Positions 9,904-20,632 of a DNA stretch of 64,000 bases are shown piece by piece. The notes beneath the pieces were generated by a model. The model was not told the origin of the DNA. It did no database searches and saw only the letters and a list, made by a program, of their open reading frames with translations. The position numbers were made by a program, and so were the translations under genes. This stretch comes from Pelobates cultripes. Taxonomy: Eukaryota > Chordata > Amphibia > Anura > Pelobatidae. Numbering within the stretch: position 1 is the stretch's first letter; every line of letters starts with the position of its first letter. The DNA lies in contig OW240915.1 in assembly GCA_933207985.1 (NCBI GenBank), positions 125,320,840-125,384,839 on the forward strand, written 5' to 3'.

Positions 9904-11013
9904 AAATTAGTGTCCTCAAAGAGCATATCTAAACATATGAATAAATACATTTGTTTAGATCCTGTATAAGTGATTCAAAGGGAGGGGCCGTGTCACCCCA
10001 AAATTTGAAACTGGGCAAATATGCTTAGAGCTGGTTACCAAGGGCTCTAAAAAAGGTGAGCATTTCTATTTTTACTTATATGGACATCATTTCCATTTTG
10101 AGATGCTACACTTAGTATAAAATATCTGTGTCTTTTATATATTCGGTGGAGAATATTCATATCTTCCTCGGGAGAGAGGGGTCGTGTGATCTACCCAAAA
10201 AGACACAGACGTGCAGACGTTTAGAGCCTAATACTAGAAAAGGCTCTTATAAATGTGAGTGTATATATTCACTTATTTCATCGGTCGCTCCATTTAAAGA
10301 CATATTACACTATTATCTGTATATTTCTTTTTGTTCTTTTTTATGTACCAATTGTATCAAGAGAAACGATAAAGGGTAAGAGTTCCAAGATCCAGTGAAC
10401 ACACTTACCTAGTGTCACGACAGTGACCCCTTCACACAGCGTGAAACCCACAGAAAGACGGTTACCGGACCTTAGAATGGCCGGACTAGCGCCTGAGAAT
10501 AGTTAAAGGAATAGCCAGAGGTCAAGGGAATACGGAAGACGGGGACACGATTATCCAAGCCAAGTAACAGGAAACCAGAAAACAGAATAGTCAGAGAGAT
10601 AGCCAAGGGTCAAATACCAAGAAGGACAAGCAGAGATAATAGCACCAGGGGACTTTAAACAAGAACCACACTAGGGCATCTGACAAGTGTCATGATAGCC
10701 CTTTTATAGTGTGGGTTCTTTGGCTTTAATTTTGAAGCCACGCCCCCAAAAAGTCCAGGAGCGTGGCCACGTTTGAATTTTTGCGGCATTTTCTTTCTGA
10801 CGTTGGCGCGCAAGCGCCACGTCATAAAGGTGGGCGTGTTCCGAGCGGCCGGCGTCAGAAGAGCTGAGCCGCCCCCCGGAAGTATTGGAGGAGGACCCGG
10901 CGCTGCACGGGACCGGCGGAGAAAGGTAAGCGCTCGTTACACCTAGCACTAATATAGCGCTGCACTCAATTAAGGAACTTTAGATTTGGATGGTGGCAAC
11001 ATCATCCAAGTCA
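9904..11013. repeat. Right arm of large PLE palindrome, split by a solo LTR
   Basis: 9904-10412 and 10942-11013 together form the reverse complement of 8740-9320. The interruption (10413-10941) is a solo LTR, so the palindrome formed before that insertion. Confidence 0.83.
10413..10941 (+). mobile_element. Solo LTR with 5-bp target duplication CCTAG
   Basis: A 529-bp insertion beginning TGTCACGA and ending TCGTTACA, flanked by CCTAG at 10408-10412 and 10942-10946. The left palindrome arm (8790-8815) preserves the uninterrupted site, so this arm provides an empty-site comparison. No internal coding region or second LTR is present. The family is not identified, and the strand given is arbitrary. 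Confidence 0.85.
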
Positions 11014-11606
11014 AAAAGTTTTTTTGTGTTCTGGTGATTGTCTATGTGTGGTGGGTAATTAGGAGTACCCGCAGAGTGTATACAGCAGCTGTACTATAGC
11101 TTCTTCTATTTATAACACAAAGCGCCATTTATTCCACCCTTTTTCGTGTATATTCAAATGTTATACTATACATTTTGGGATATTAGATAGGTGTCCTCCT
11201 GATATATTACATGATGGAGTGTTCACCACTCATGTATTTATGTGTTATATAAGGCAATATACCCAATACATTAACTTTCCAAACACACACTTTTTCCTTT
11301 CTTTTGAATATCTGCTCCTCCGATGAGGTGACACGTGGGCTTGTTTATTTATTTACAAGTCCATGTTGCCATTCAATCAATTGTTGCCACGTAACATCAG
11401 GGGGTGTGGCTTGCTCGGACTCAGCTCTCTGAGCGATAAGCAAGCACACACACCACCCCCCTCCTCTCTCATGGACGTTCACATGTGCATGACGCTACCC
11501 AACCATTTGCCGTCACGTGGATTTGGGGGCGTGGCCTGTTCTGGCTCAGTTTTTTGGCGCGAATAGTAAGCACACGCCCCCCTTTTCTTTACTGGCGGCA
11601 TACGGC
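11014..11606 (+). other. PLE-related noncoding sequence upstream of module 2
   Basis: AT-rich to 11320, then GC-richer from 11330 with paired CG-rich boxes (around 11395-11420 and 11505-11550) that look like a duplicated promoter segment. No coding potential is convincing. Confidence 0.4.
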
Positions 11607-11614
11607 TATTTAAA
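11607..11614 (+). promoter_or_regulatory. TATA-like box before hammerhead-like motif 2
   Basis: TATTTAAA, starting 38 bases before stem I of motif 2. Confidence 0.5.
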
Positions 11615-11644
11615 CAGCCTCCTGTACAGTTTGAGGTTTGCTAA

Positions 11645-11690
11645 GCCTCGGAAGAAGGCGCATTCTATAGCGCCGAAACACGTGTTAGGC
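11645..11690 (+). ncRNA. Hammerhead-ribozyme-like motif 2, core mutated
   Basis: Stem I pairs GCCT (11645-11648) with AGGC (11687-11690). Stem II pairs GGCGC (11657-11661) with GCGCC (11670-11674). GAAA is at 11675-11678. Stem III is the palindrome ACACGTGT (11678-11685), and T11686 would be the cleavage base. The core reads CGGAAGA (11649-11655), so the conserved U of CUGANGA is replaced by G. All stems survive but catalysis is probably lost. Confidence 0.5.
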
Positions 11691-12362
11691 AGTAGGCAGG
11701 GAGACCAGCGACTCAATCTCTTCCCATATCGCTATAGATAGATCTAGGGAGAGTTCACTTGCGGCTTAGATGTTTGGCTAGGGTTTTTTTCTAGCTTTCC
11801 TACTGGGCTGACTATCTGGGTTACCCAGGGGGGTTGGTGGGAATCTACTTTTTTAATGGTAGCTGCAAGATCCTCTGTGTGGGGAGGAGGATGTTCTCTG
11901 CCTTCCACCCTGTGATTTCACACCAGGGGATACTATGTATTTTCTCTACCATGATATACTGACATCCTTTATCTCCTGATACATTGTCTATATGTATCAC
12001 CTTGTTGCCATACCCCAGCATTGAATTTAGTCAGAGCTTTCCAAGTAACCACAGAGCCAGTAGTTCATATCACATCAAACAGCACAAAGGAAGAGTACAG
12101 TAAGGGAAGGGCTTTTCTTCATTTTATATGAGATCCACTCATGTGGCCTTAGAATTAGATATTTTGCCCCCACCTAGTAATCTGTATTTAGTTTTTCTCT
12201 GGTCTCCCTATCTTTTCAGACCATTTTTTAACAATGTGGATGTTTTTTAACAATTACTATTAAAAGTTACGTTTTATATACATATAACTTTACCTAGGGG
12301 CTTCCTAACCCTGTGGGTCTCTTTTTTGGTCTATTTAATTTGTCCCCCACATTTTTAGCGTA
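11691..12362 (+). other. PLE leader-like noncoding sequence after module 2
   Basis: AT-rich, no ORF. It leads into the repeat shared with the hairpin upstream of the coding PLE copy. Confidence 0.35.
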
Positions 12363-12612
12363 GGACCCACCAATATTGGGGTACTTTGAAAGTAGTGGTG
12401 GGCTTAACAACATATGGCCATATGGTGGAACCAAATCCCCATATTTATTCTCAGATAGGCATTTTAGTAGCCTTCTTTGTATTATATTTTTTTGTAGTCT
12501 GAGTGCGCTGCAACTATTTATTCTCTTATGTATGAAGTTTGGGTACTGCGGCAGCACCTTTCATACAAAATGCAGGTCCCGGGAGTGCCCCCTATCCTTT
12601 TTCTGTATATAT
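12363..12612 (+). repeat. Second copy of PLE hairpin arm and loop
   Basis: 12440-12612 is nearly identical to 4928-5100 in the same orientation. 12363-12440 matches the hairpin loop of 4850-4928 in the opposite orientation. This shows the loop has flipped between copies. Confidence 0.82.
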
Positions 12613-13129
12613 TAGAAATGTTGAGTCACTTTTCCCCTGTTCTAGTATCAGTATAACTTTTATGATTTTACCATAATATAATTACACTGAACCAATGTAT
12701 GAAGGGACCATTCTATTATGTTTACACATACTCTTAATTTATGGCACAATAATGTATCAGATCCTTGTACAAGAGAGATACACTTGACATTAAACTGTTA
12801 AATGTATCCGTTTGTTTCATGTGTACATGACTGATCCGGGTACATACTGATACTTTCTGTTCGCCACTATAATTAACATACATGGAGGTGGAGCTAGCCT
12901 CCACGTCACCTAGTGTCTATTCCATTATGTGGGCGGATTTGGACATTTTGACTGACATTTATCCTATTACCGCCCACCCACAATACGTAAGCACGTTAGC
13001 CCCGCCCATCTTAGGATTTGGCGCAAGATCAAATAACAGAGCGACCGAGGAGATACCAATACCGGACACACCTCTGTGAATACACCAATCTGATTGGAGG
13101 GTTGATGATTCAGGTACTGGGGATTAAGG
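12613..13129 (+). other. PLE-related noncoding sequence upstream of module 3
   Basis: AT-rich to 12870, then GC-richer to 13080, the same pattern seen before modules 1 and 2. No convincing ORF. Confidence 0.35.
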
Positions 13130-13137
13130 TATAAAAG
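13130..13137 (+). promoter_or_regulatory. TATA box before hammerhead-like motif 3
   Basis: TATAAAAG, starting 33 bases before stem I of motif 3. This is the strongest TATA match of the three modules. Confidence 0.6.
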
Positions 13138-13162
13138 ACCTCTTTTTTTAATAGTTTGTTTT

Positions 13163-13208
13163 CCTCTGACGAAGGTGCTTTCCCTACAGCACCGAAACGC
13201 GCGTCAGG
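13163..13208 (+). ncRNA. Hammerhead-ribozyme-like motif 3
   Basis: The core CTGACGA (13166-13172) fits CUGANGA. Stem II pairs GGTGC (13174-13178) with GCACC (13189-13193). GAAA is at 13194-13197. Stem III is the self-complementary ACGCGCGT (13197-13204), and C13205 follows, giving a GUC cleavage triplet. Stem I pairs CCT (13163-13165) with AGG (13206-13208) and is short. As in the other two there is one extra A (13173) between core and stem II. Confidence 0.6.
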
Positions 13209-13699
13209 CATTCTATCTTCTATTATTTTTTACTGATGAGCACTTAACACTTGGCACGGCATGGTGTTAAACCTGCCTCACATTGGTTTTTTTCGTTAAA
13301 ATTTCTTCATAATGTTCTATTTAGTTTGCTCCATTGCTGTCTAGATGGATATAGGAAGTGAGGTATTGCTACCGGTAATTATTTTCACTGCAAGATTTAT
13401 ATGCAGTATACTCTTCTAACTATACTCTCAACCTTCCTTCATCTTAACTCCCTGACAGCTATATACTTTAATAATCTGTCCATAGATATACCATTGAGCA
13501 CTCTAAGCATCATGGTTTCTATGAGTAATATTTCTTAAACTACTTCCTGTTACACCTCTAGAGGGACAAGTGCTATTTACTATACTATTTATCGATTGTA
13601 TCTTTATTTTTTATTTTTTTCATTTCTCTCCGAGGTAATTTTCTGGATGAAATATAATTTAACTATCCACAACTAATTATGATCCTATGTAACAACTTT
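13209..13699 (+). other. PLE leader-like noncoding sequence after module 3
   Basis: No ORF. AT-rich sequence joining module 3 to the right outer inverted repeat. Confidence 0.35.
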
Positions 13700-13935
13700 A
13701 TAGTCCTCTCAAATAGAGGATCTTTTGACAATTTGATAAGTTTGGATAGACATCTCAATATGGAGTGTTTCTTGTAATATCAGGTATAGTAAGTAACTAA
13801 GAATATTTCATTTTCGTTTTTTTGATAGTATATTGTACTTAATATGGTTAGTGTTGTGGATATCTACTGAGCCAGACACAATAAAGCTCAGAGTGGATAT
13901 CTAACACTATTTCCACAATATATATATATATATAA
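13700..13935. repeat. Right inverted repeat bounding the PLE block, with TA run
   Basis: Reverse complement of 4025-4235, followed by a short (TA)n run at about 13917-13935. See the left copy. Confidence 0.8.
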
Positions 13936-14249
13936 ATACTATCCATGTACCTTGGAGCAATTTGGTATTTATTTTATTTTATAACCCTCACCTTATAGGG
14001 ATATTTCAGAATTTATGTGTATATAGTCAATATTCATCTTTATTAGACTACTTTGTATTTCCAGGAAACACAGCGAGTCACAAATGTTTTAGACTTTGTG
14101 ATAAGCACATTTTGTTTTTCTCTATATAAGCGCAGGGGTTAGGCTCCTTGAGATCCCTGGAGTCTCTTCTTGGTATTTTGGCTAGTTGGCCACAGCTAGA
14201 GCACCATCACATGTGGCTGGTGTTCGGCAGTGACTAGCTATCATACATA
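13936..14249. other. Unassigned noncoding sequence
   Basis: AT-rich to about 14120, then mixed sequence with a short inverted segment (CCACAGCTAG / CTAGCTAT-like words). Nothing further recognised. Confidence 0.3.
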
Positions 14250-14606
14250 TATATTTACTTTAGAGAGAGTTCAGAGAAGGGCTACTAAACTGGTTCATGG
14301 ATTGCAGGATAAAACTTACAAGGAAAGGTTAAAGGAACTTAACATGCATAGCTTAGAGGAAAGACGAGACAGGGGGTATATGATAGAAACATTCAAATAC
14401 ATAAAGGGAATCAACACCTTAAAGGTGGAGACTATATTTAAAAGAAGAAAAACTACCACAACAAGAGGACATGGTCTTAAATTAGAGGAGCAAAGGTTTA
14501 AAAATAATATCAGGAAATATTACTTTACTGAGAAGTAGTGGATGCATGGAATAGCCTTCCAGCTGAAGTGGTAGAGATTAACAAAGTAAAGGAGTTTAAC
14601 CCCTTA
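14250..14606 (+). pseudogene. 3' fragment of a CR1/L2-type LINE ORF2
   Basis: The frame 14230-14538 reads the C-terminal end of a CR1/L2 ORF2. It has the Leu-Glu-Arg-Val-Gln-Arg-Arg-Ala-Thr-Lys motif and a Tyr-x-Glu-Arg-Leu segment, then a Lys-Tyr-Ile-Lys-Gly motif. The same motifs appear at the end of the larger LINE at 54237-58441. From 14440 the DNA matches 32945-33100. The copy is interrupted at a TTAA (about 14606) by the repeat that follows. Confidence 0.8.
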
Positions 14607-16604
14607 ACCCCTTAAGGACAGAGCTTCAAAAGCTTGTCTTTCACTTAATGACAACGGCATTTTTTTCATTTTTTGCTGTTTGCGTTCAACTGCAATGTGC
14701 ATTTTACTAATTTGTTGCACCAACACATATTATACATCGTTTTTTAAAGGACAGAAAGGGCTTTAATTTGATGTAACACACATATATATAAATGCTTATT
14801 TATTATAAAAAAATACAGAAAAATGTAAAAAAAATGAAAAATTTTTGGTTTTTTTTACAGTTTTTGCAATAATAATGTGTGCATAATTAGTGCAGGTTAA
14901 GAAAAGTAATTAAAAATAAATTAATTTAATTATTCTGATTTACAGAATATACAATGTGTCTGGGATTTAAAGTTTTTTTTTGGTAGTTACAGGTCACAAA
15001 GCACAAGGAGTAAAATAGACTTTTAATGTGGAGCGATTTTAGAATTTGGTATGTTTGTCTTGTAAGCCTAATAGCCATAAAAGAAAACAAAATTGCCACA
15101 CAAAAGTATATATTTATATAAAGTAGACATCACTGGCTATTTACCTAAGGTTGTTTTGACACTTTCTACGTAGCCATTTCACCGCCAACCTCTGCTAAAT
15201 ATTGGAGTAAAATTGTGTTTTTTTTGGTTTTTGGCACACAAACTTATAACAAAGAAATTCTCGTGTATATTTTGTAAAGTTGGTGTGTGCTATTCCTGTA
15301 CAAAGTTTTATTTTGTGTTCAGTTACATCTGCTGAGTAAAACGACACCCCCGTTGTGTGTCTTTGCCACTATTTTGTGAAGTTACAGTGCCACACAGGAT
15401 ACCTGTGCCTTAACATGCCCCCATTTTTTCACCAATATATGCCAAAGTATGTGGTAAAAAATAATTTTGTGCATTTTTTACATACGGATTGCATTTTTGC
15501 TGGGCGTTTTGTATATTTCATATGTGCCACTAAGTTCAAACCCCCAAATTATGCTCAGCTAAGTCTTCTGAGTAAAATGACACCCCATATGAATGTCTTT
15601 GGCACTATTTCGTGAAGCTACAGTGCCATATAGGAGACCTGTCCTTTACAGTATTCACAGTAGAATTTTGTGAGATGGATTTAATGAGCCTTAGCTTCCA
15701 TTTGGGGTATTATAACAGTTTGACTGTTCAAAAAACCCCCACAAAGGCCTACCATTTGTAAAAGGAGACACTCCAGGGTATCTTATAAGGTGCATATTGT
15801 GCCTTAACATACCCCCATTTTTTCATCAATATATGCCAAAGTATGTGGTAACAAATTATTTTGTGCATTTTTTACATACGGATTGCATTTTTTCTGGGGT
15901 TTTGTATATTTCATATGTGCCACTAAGTTCAAACCTCCCAAATTATGCTCAGCTAAGTCTTCTGAGTAAAAAGACACCCCCAATGAATGTCTTTGGCACT
16001 ATTTCGTGAAGCTACAGTGTCATATAGGAGACCAAGCCATATCCGTTTTTACCAAACTTTGAATTTTGACGCTGGGCCTATGTGCAATTTCCAAGCATCT
16101 TCGCAGGTTTTAAATTCAAACTACCCCACAAAGGCCTACCATTTCTTAAAGTAGACAACCCAGGGTGTTTCAAAAGGTATATTTTGAACCTTAGCGTGGG
16201 ATCATTTTTCCGCTAGCTTGTACCAGATGTAGTGGTAATAAGCGTTTTTTCGGCCTTTTTGACATACAAAGTGAGTTTGCACAGTATATTTTGCAAACCT
16301 TATGTGTGCTTCGACTGTATAATACTTCAAATGTTGCTCAGCTATGTCAGCTGAGTACAGCAATACCCCTGTATGTACCTTTGCCAGGTATGTGTGGACA
16401 TCGGAGGGGCACATTTGGGACACAGCCATTCCATTTTTTTTCAAACTTTGAATTTTTATGCTGTGCCTATGTCCCATTTTAGAGTATTTTACCAGGCTAT
16501 ATAATCCAAATACCCCATAAAGCCATACCATTTCTTAAAGAAGACATCTCAGGGTATTTCAAAAGGCATATTTTGAACCTTACGTGGGATCATTTTTCCG
16601 CTAG
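14607..16604. mobile_element. Long noncoding TTAA-flanked repeat, truncated by gap
   Basis: Begins CCCCTTAAGGAC after a TTAA, inside a LINE sequence whose intact form is at 33095-33105. Internally it consists of imperfect repeats of about 350-380 bp; compare 15300-15620, 15630-16025 and 16030-16570, each with an ACCCC...ATGT...TTTG...CACTAT-type segment. Small ORFs in it repeat the same peptide and are not taken as genes. The sequence just before the gap repeats 16190-16215, so the gap lies within the tandem repeats. TTAA flanks and CCC-type ends suggest a non-autonomous piggyBac-like element; this is inference. Confidence 0.65.
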
Positions 16605-16704
16605 NNNNNNNNNNNNNNNNNNNNNNNNNNNNNNNNNNNNNNNNNNNNNNNNNNNNNNNNNNNNNNNNNNNNNNNNNNNNNNNNNNNNNNNNNNNNNNNN
16701 NNNN
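16605..16704. other. Assembly gap (100 N)
   Basis: Exactly 100 N, a conventional placeholder for a gap of unknown length. Confidence 0.99.
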
Positions 16705-17017
16705 TTCTCACAGCCGGGTACACTCACTCACTCACTCACTCACTCACTCACTCACCCTATCGGGAGCCCAGACTCGCCAGTCGGCCACCGACTCCCTCAC
16801 ACGCTCCGATCTCAGATAGACAGCTTCGGCAATCACGTGACCATGACCACGCCCCCAACCACCCCTGGCCTGCTAGCTGTGAGCAGCCTCGCTTTCAATA
16901 AACTTTATGTGTCTGTGTTAGCGAACACTGTGCTGGCCATACAGCCATGTATCTGGGAGGCAGCACTAATTAATGGCAATGCAATGTGTCAAGAAATCCC
17001 TGACACTATTATCATTA

Positions 17018-17048
<31 letters not shown>

Positions 17049-17290
17049 CATACTGTATGCACATTGTCTATTGGACACACAGGGTTTACTCATAAATGGA
17101 GCAATGCAATGGTCTCTCTGGGATGGAAGTGACCCCCATGTGACAAACTAAACACAGATACTGCATTAAACACTGTGCAGACAAAATGTAAATGGTCCCC
17201 CCCACCCCAATAAAAAGTACCCTCTTAAAAAGACTGAGCAGTGTTTGCATTGTTGAATGTAAACATGTTTTTGAATGAAGTGTGTTAGTT
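16705..17290. other. Noncoding sequence with (ACTC)n and (ATT)n microsatellites
   Basis: (ACTC)n lies at about 16722-16754 and (ATT)n at about 17011-17048. In between is a GC-rich segment with AATAAA at 16898-16903. It could be the end of an LTR or LINE, but no boundary was found. Confidence 0.5.
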
Positions 17291-17294
17291 TGTA

Positions 17295-17815
17295 GTGCAG
17301 TGTAGGACGGACACACACACTGACACACATACATATACACTGACACACAAATACAAACATTCAGATACACACAGACACACAAATACAAACATTCAGATAC
17401 AGATACATACACAAACACACAAATTCAAACATTTAGATACACACACAGATACACAAATACAAACATTCAGATACACACAGACACACAAATACAAAAATTC
17501 AGATACAGATACACACACAAACACACAAATTCAAACATTCTGATACAGATACATACACAGACACACAAATACAAACATTCAGATACAGATACATACACAG
17601 ACACACAAATAAACATTCAGATACACATACACACAAATACAAACATTACGATAAAGATACACAGACACACACACAAATACAAACATTCAGATACACACAC
17701 AGACCCACAAATACAAACATTCAGATACACACTGACAAACTACAGATACAGAGACACACACACTGAAAAAATACAGATACACAGACACACACATTGACAT
17801 AAAATAAAGTAATAC
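17295..17815. repeat. CA-rich minisatellite
   Basis: Irregular tandem units of about 36-40 bp built from ACACACAAATACAAACATTC followed by AGATACA runs. Open frames crossing it are by-products of the period. Confidence 0.85.
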
Positions 17816-18395
17816 TTGGTTCTCAATCAATGCTGCTCTTAGAAAGCATCCAATTGGCACAGCATTTAACTGGTTATGTGGACTAGCCTCCGAGTGTTCT
17901 CTATGGGGAAGCAATGGATTGGTTGAGATCATTAAGATTGATGATCTCAATCTCAGCCTAGACCGCAGTGCAGAGACAAGCATGGCGACGGCTAAAAGGT
18001 AATCAAAAACAGTTTTTAACCCTCATGGGGTCAAACACCTAACTAGCTAGCAGGTTACTATTGCGTTAAAAATACGAACATGTAATCCTAACACTATAGT
18101 TTTCCCTTAAATAATCGTCCAGTGTCCGTCCACAGACTGGGCTCACACACAGAAACACACAATGCATTCCTTACACACATACACTCCCCGTGGGTGGGCC
18201 TTTGTGGCCCAGGTCTCGAGCTATGTAAAGGGCCCCATAATTTCTGATAGCAGCCCTGATCATACCTCTCATATTGTTCTGTCTTGTCTGTACCTCACTC
18301 ATATCAGTAGTGTCCACTTAATCTGCCTTGTCTGTCACATTATCTAGACACCTGTCTGTCATATTACCTGCCCTATCTGTCACATTATCCTAAAT
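17816..18395. other. Noncoding sequence with a MITE-like right end
   Basis: Around 18090-18110 the sequence CACTATAGTTTTCCCTTAA resembles the right end of the TTAA-type MITEs seen elsewhere in the window. 18200-18380 is irregular TGTCTGTCACATTA-type repeat. No gene. Confidence 0.4.
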
Positions 18396-18769
18396 CACAG
18401 CCTAGCCCTCCCTGCTGATCCCAGTCACATCCCGGCCCTCCCTGCTGATCCCAGTCACATCCCGGCCCTCCATGTTTATCCCAGTCACAGCCTGGCCCTC
18501 CATGTTTATCCCAGTCACAGCCCGGCACTCCATGTTTATCCCAGTCACAGCCCGGCACTCCATGTTTATCCCAGTCACAGCCTGGCCCTCCATGTTTATC
18601 CCAGTCACAGCCCGGCCCTCCATGTTTATCCCAGTCACAGCCCGGCCCTCCATGTTTATCCCAGTCACAGCCCGGCCCTCCATGTTTATCCCAGTCACAG
18701 CCCGGCCCTCCATGTTTATCCCAGTCACAGCCCGGCCCTACATGTTTATCCCAGTCACAGCCCAGCAGC
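18396..18769. repeat. 30-bp minisatellite, about 12 units
   Basis: Tandem units of 30 bp containing CCATGTTTATCCCAGTCACA, with small substitutions. The first two or three units are diverged (CTGCTGATC in place of CATGTTTATC). Thirty is a multiple of three, which explains the long decapeptide-repeat frames on both strands. Confidence 0.95.
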
Positions 18770-19416
18770 AGGGCCAGATTAAGAGCCCAGTGGGCCTGGT
18801 GCAGACAATTATGACGGGCCTAATTACAGAATCATATCGACCAAAAACAGTAAAACACTCCCAAGCGTCATGTATCTGATGGAGATGGTGCGGGAGAGAA
18901 AGAAAACAGCAGCTATAAGAAAACACATACCCTAGGCTAATCTCTCTCTAATTTATGTTTTCATCTTTCAAGTAAATCCATAACCCTTAACAGCAGTGTC
19001 CAGTCAAGCAGAAAGTTAATGGGCACGGTAAAAGGTTGTGCCATTGACACAAATCACGTAACCTGCCAAAAGGGGCGAACATGCCCAAAAAGAGGATATG
19101 TCTGCCCAAAGAAGTAGAAGGCCAGCCTGGCATGAATGCATGTCAGGCTGCCTGCCAATCATGCAGCTGGCCAACTAAGCGCATACTCTGCAGACAGCAC
19201 CCTGAGCTTGGTATAAATGCATCTAATGATGCGCTCACTCAACGCTTTCTAAGGACTGTCCCCTAGCACTCGCTGGTCCACTTGTCTCCTTACCTTCTTA
19301 CTAGCAGGCAGACGCTCCTGGTATATAGTCTGGGACAGAGAAAAGCTGTATGTAGTGAGTGTTGAAGAAAGGGAACATGCCACAGTGTTACAGAGACCAA
19401 AGTCAGCATTGCCTTA
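18770..19416. other. Unassigned noncoding sequence
   Basis: 18770-18810 begins CAGGGCCAGATTAAGAG, which resembles hAT-type termini of the CAGGG class, but no partner end was found. The rest carries no recognised feature. Confidence 0.3.
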
Positions 19417-19759
19417 AAGGATCACTATAGGGTCAGGAACACAAACATTAATTCCTGACCCTACAGTGTTAACACCACCATCTAGCCCCCCTGTGCCCCT
19501 CATGCCTCCATAAATATAACAAAATCTTACTATATTCAAGCCTGAAGCTGTAACTCTGCATGCTGCTAGACTCATAAAAACAAGCAGTCTGCTGACATCA
19601 TTAGAAGTGATGGCCTGATTCAATCACAGTGCTTACCCATAGGATTGGCTGAGACTGACAAAGAGGCAGATCAGAGTCAGAGCCAGCATGATTCAAACAC
19701 AGCCCTGGCCAATCAGCATCTCCTTATAGAGATGAATTGAATTTATGAATCTCTATGAG
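19417..19759. mobile_element. Fragment of a TTAA-type MITE
   Basis: Starts TTAAAGGATCACTATAGGG (19416 onward) with an immediate small hairpin (TCAGGAA ... TTCCTGA). The TTAAAGGRR start is typical of the T2/Kolobok-like MITEs of frogs. The right end was not found before the next block. Confidence 0.5.
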
Positions 19760-20231
19760 CACTGGCGTACATACCAGGGTCGCAGGGGTCGCGGCTGCGA
19801 CCGGGCCCGGCCCACCAGGGGGCCCGGCCGCCCCTGCGACCCGGTATGTACACAGTGGGCCAGCCTCTTCTCCTGGGGGGCCCAGGAGCCGGCCACCCCA
19901 GGGCCCCCCTGAGGCTGGCCCTGCTGACCCGGGTGGCCGGTCGGGCAGGCAGGCGGGCGCGCGAGGGAGCACTCAGTGCTTCCTCTTCCGCTCCCTCGCG
20001 CACCGCAATGATACCGGAGCCGGAAGATGACGTCATCTTCCGGCTCCGGCATCCCTATGCGGCGCGCGAGGGAGCTGAAGAGGAAGCACTGAGTGCTCCC
20101 TCGCGCGCCTGCCTGCCCGACCGGCCACCCGCCCAGGAGCCCCACTGGACCCCAGGGAATAATCCCCCCCAGCACTCCAAAAGGTAAGGAGGCTGGGGGG
20201 ATTAAATTTTAAAAAATAAAAAATAAAATCA

Positions 20232-20632
20232 TGTGTGAGTGTTAGTGTGAGTGTGTGTGAGTGTTAGTGTGTGTGAGTGTTAGAGTGAGTGTTAGTGTGT
20301 TAGAGTGTGTGTTAGTGTGTCTGCTAGTGAGTGTTTGTGTGTTAGTGTGTGTGTCTGCTAGTGAGTGTCAGTGAGTGTTACTGTGTGTGAGTGTTAGAGT
20401 GTGTGTTAGTGTGTCTGCTAGTGAGTGTTTGTTAGTGTGTGTGTCTGCTAGTGAGTGTCAGTGAGTGTTACTGTGTGTGTCTTACTGAGTGTGTGTTTGT
20501 CAATGAGAGTGTATGTTTTGTAAGTGAGTGTGTATGTATGAAAGTCTGTCGCTGACTGTGTCTCTGTCAGTAAATGCGTGTGTCTGTTAGCTGGTGTGTA
20601 TGCGTCTGTAAGTGTGTGTGTGTGTGTGTGTC
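20232..20632. repeat. GTGTGAGTGTTA-type low-complexity repeat (copy A)
   Basis: Irregular GT-rich tandem repeat with recurring GTCTGCTAGTGAGTG words. Counterparts are at 37818-38218 and 44043-44272. Confidence 0.9.

Noticed and set aside
15355..16531. Small frames with repeated peptides
   Set aside because: The peptides recur because the DNA is an internal tandem repeat of a noncoding element.
18402..18879. Decapeptide-repeat frames on both strands
   Set aside because: Produced by a 30-bp minisatellite with no stop in several frames; no start context or flanking domain.
19724..20187. Several overlapping GC-rich frames, and a possible CpG-island promoter
   Set aside because: The region consists of GC-rich inverted repeats inside an interspersed element; no exon or transcript feature is visible.
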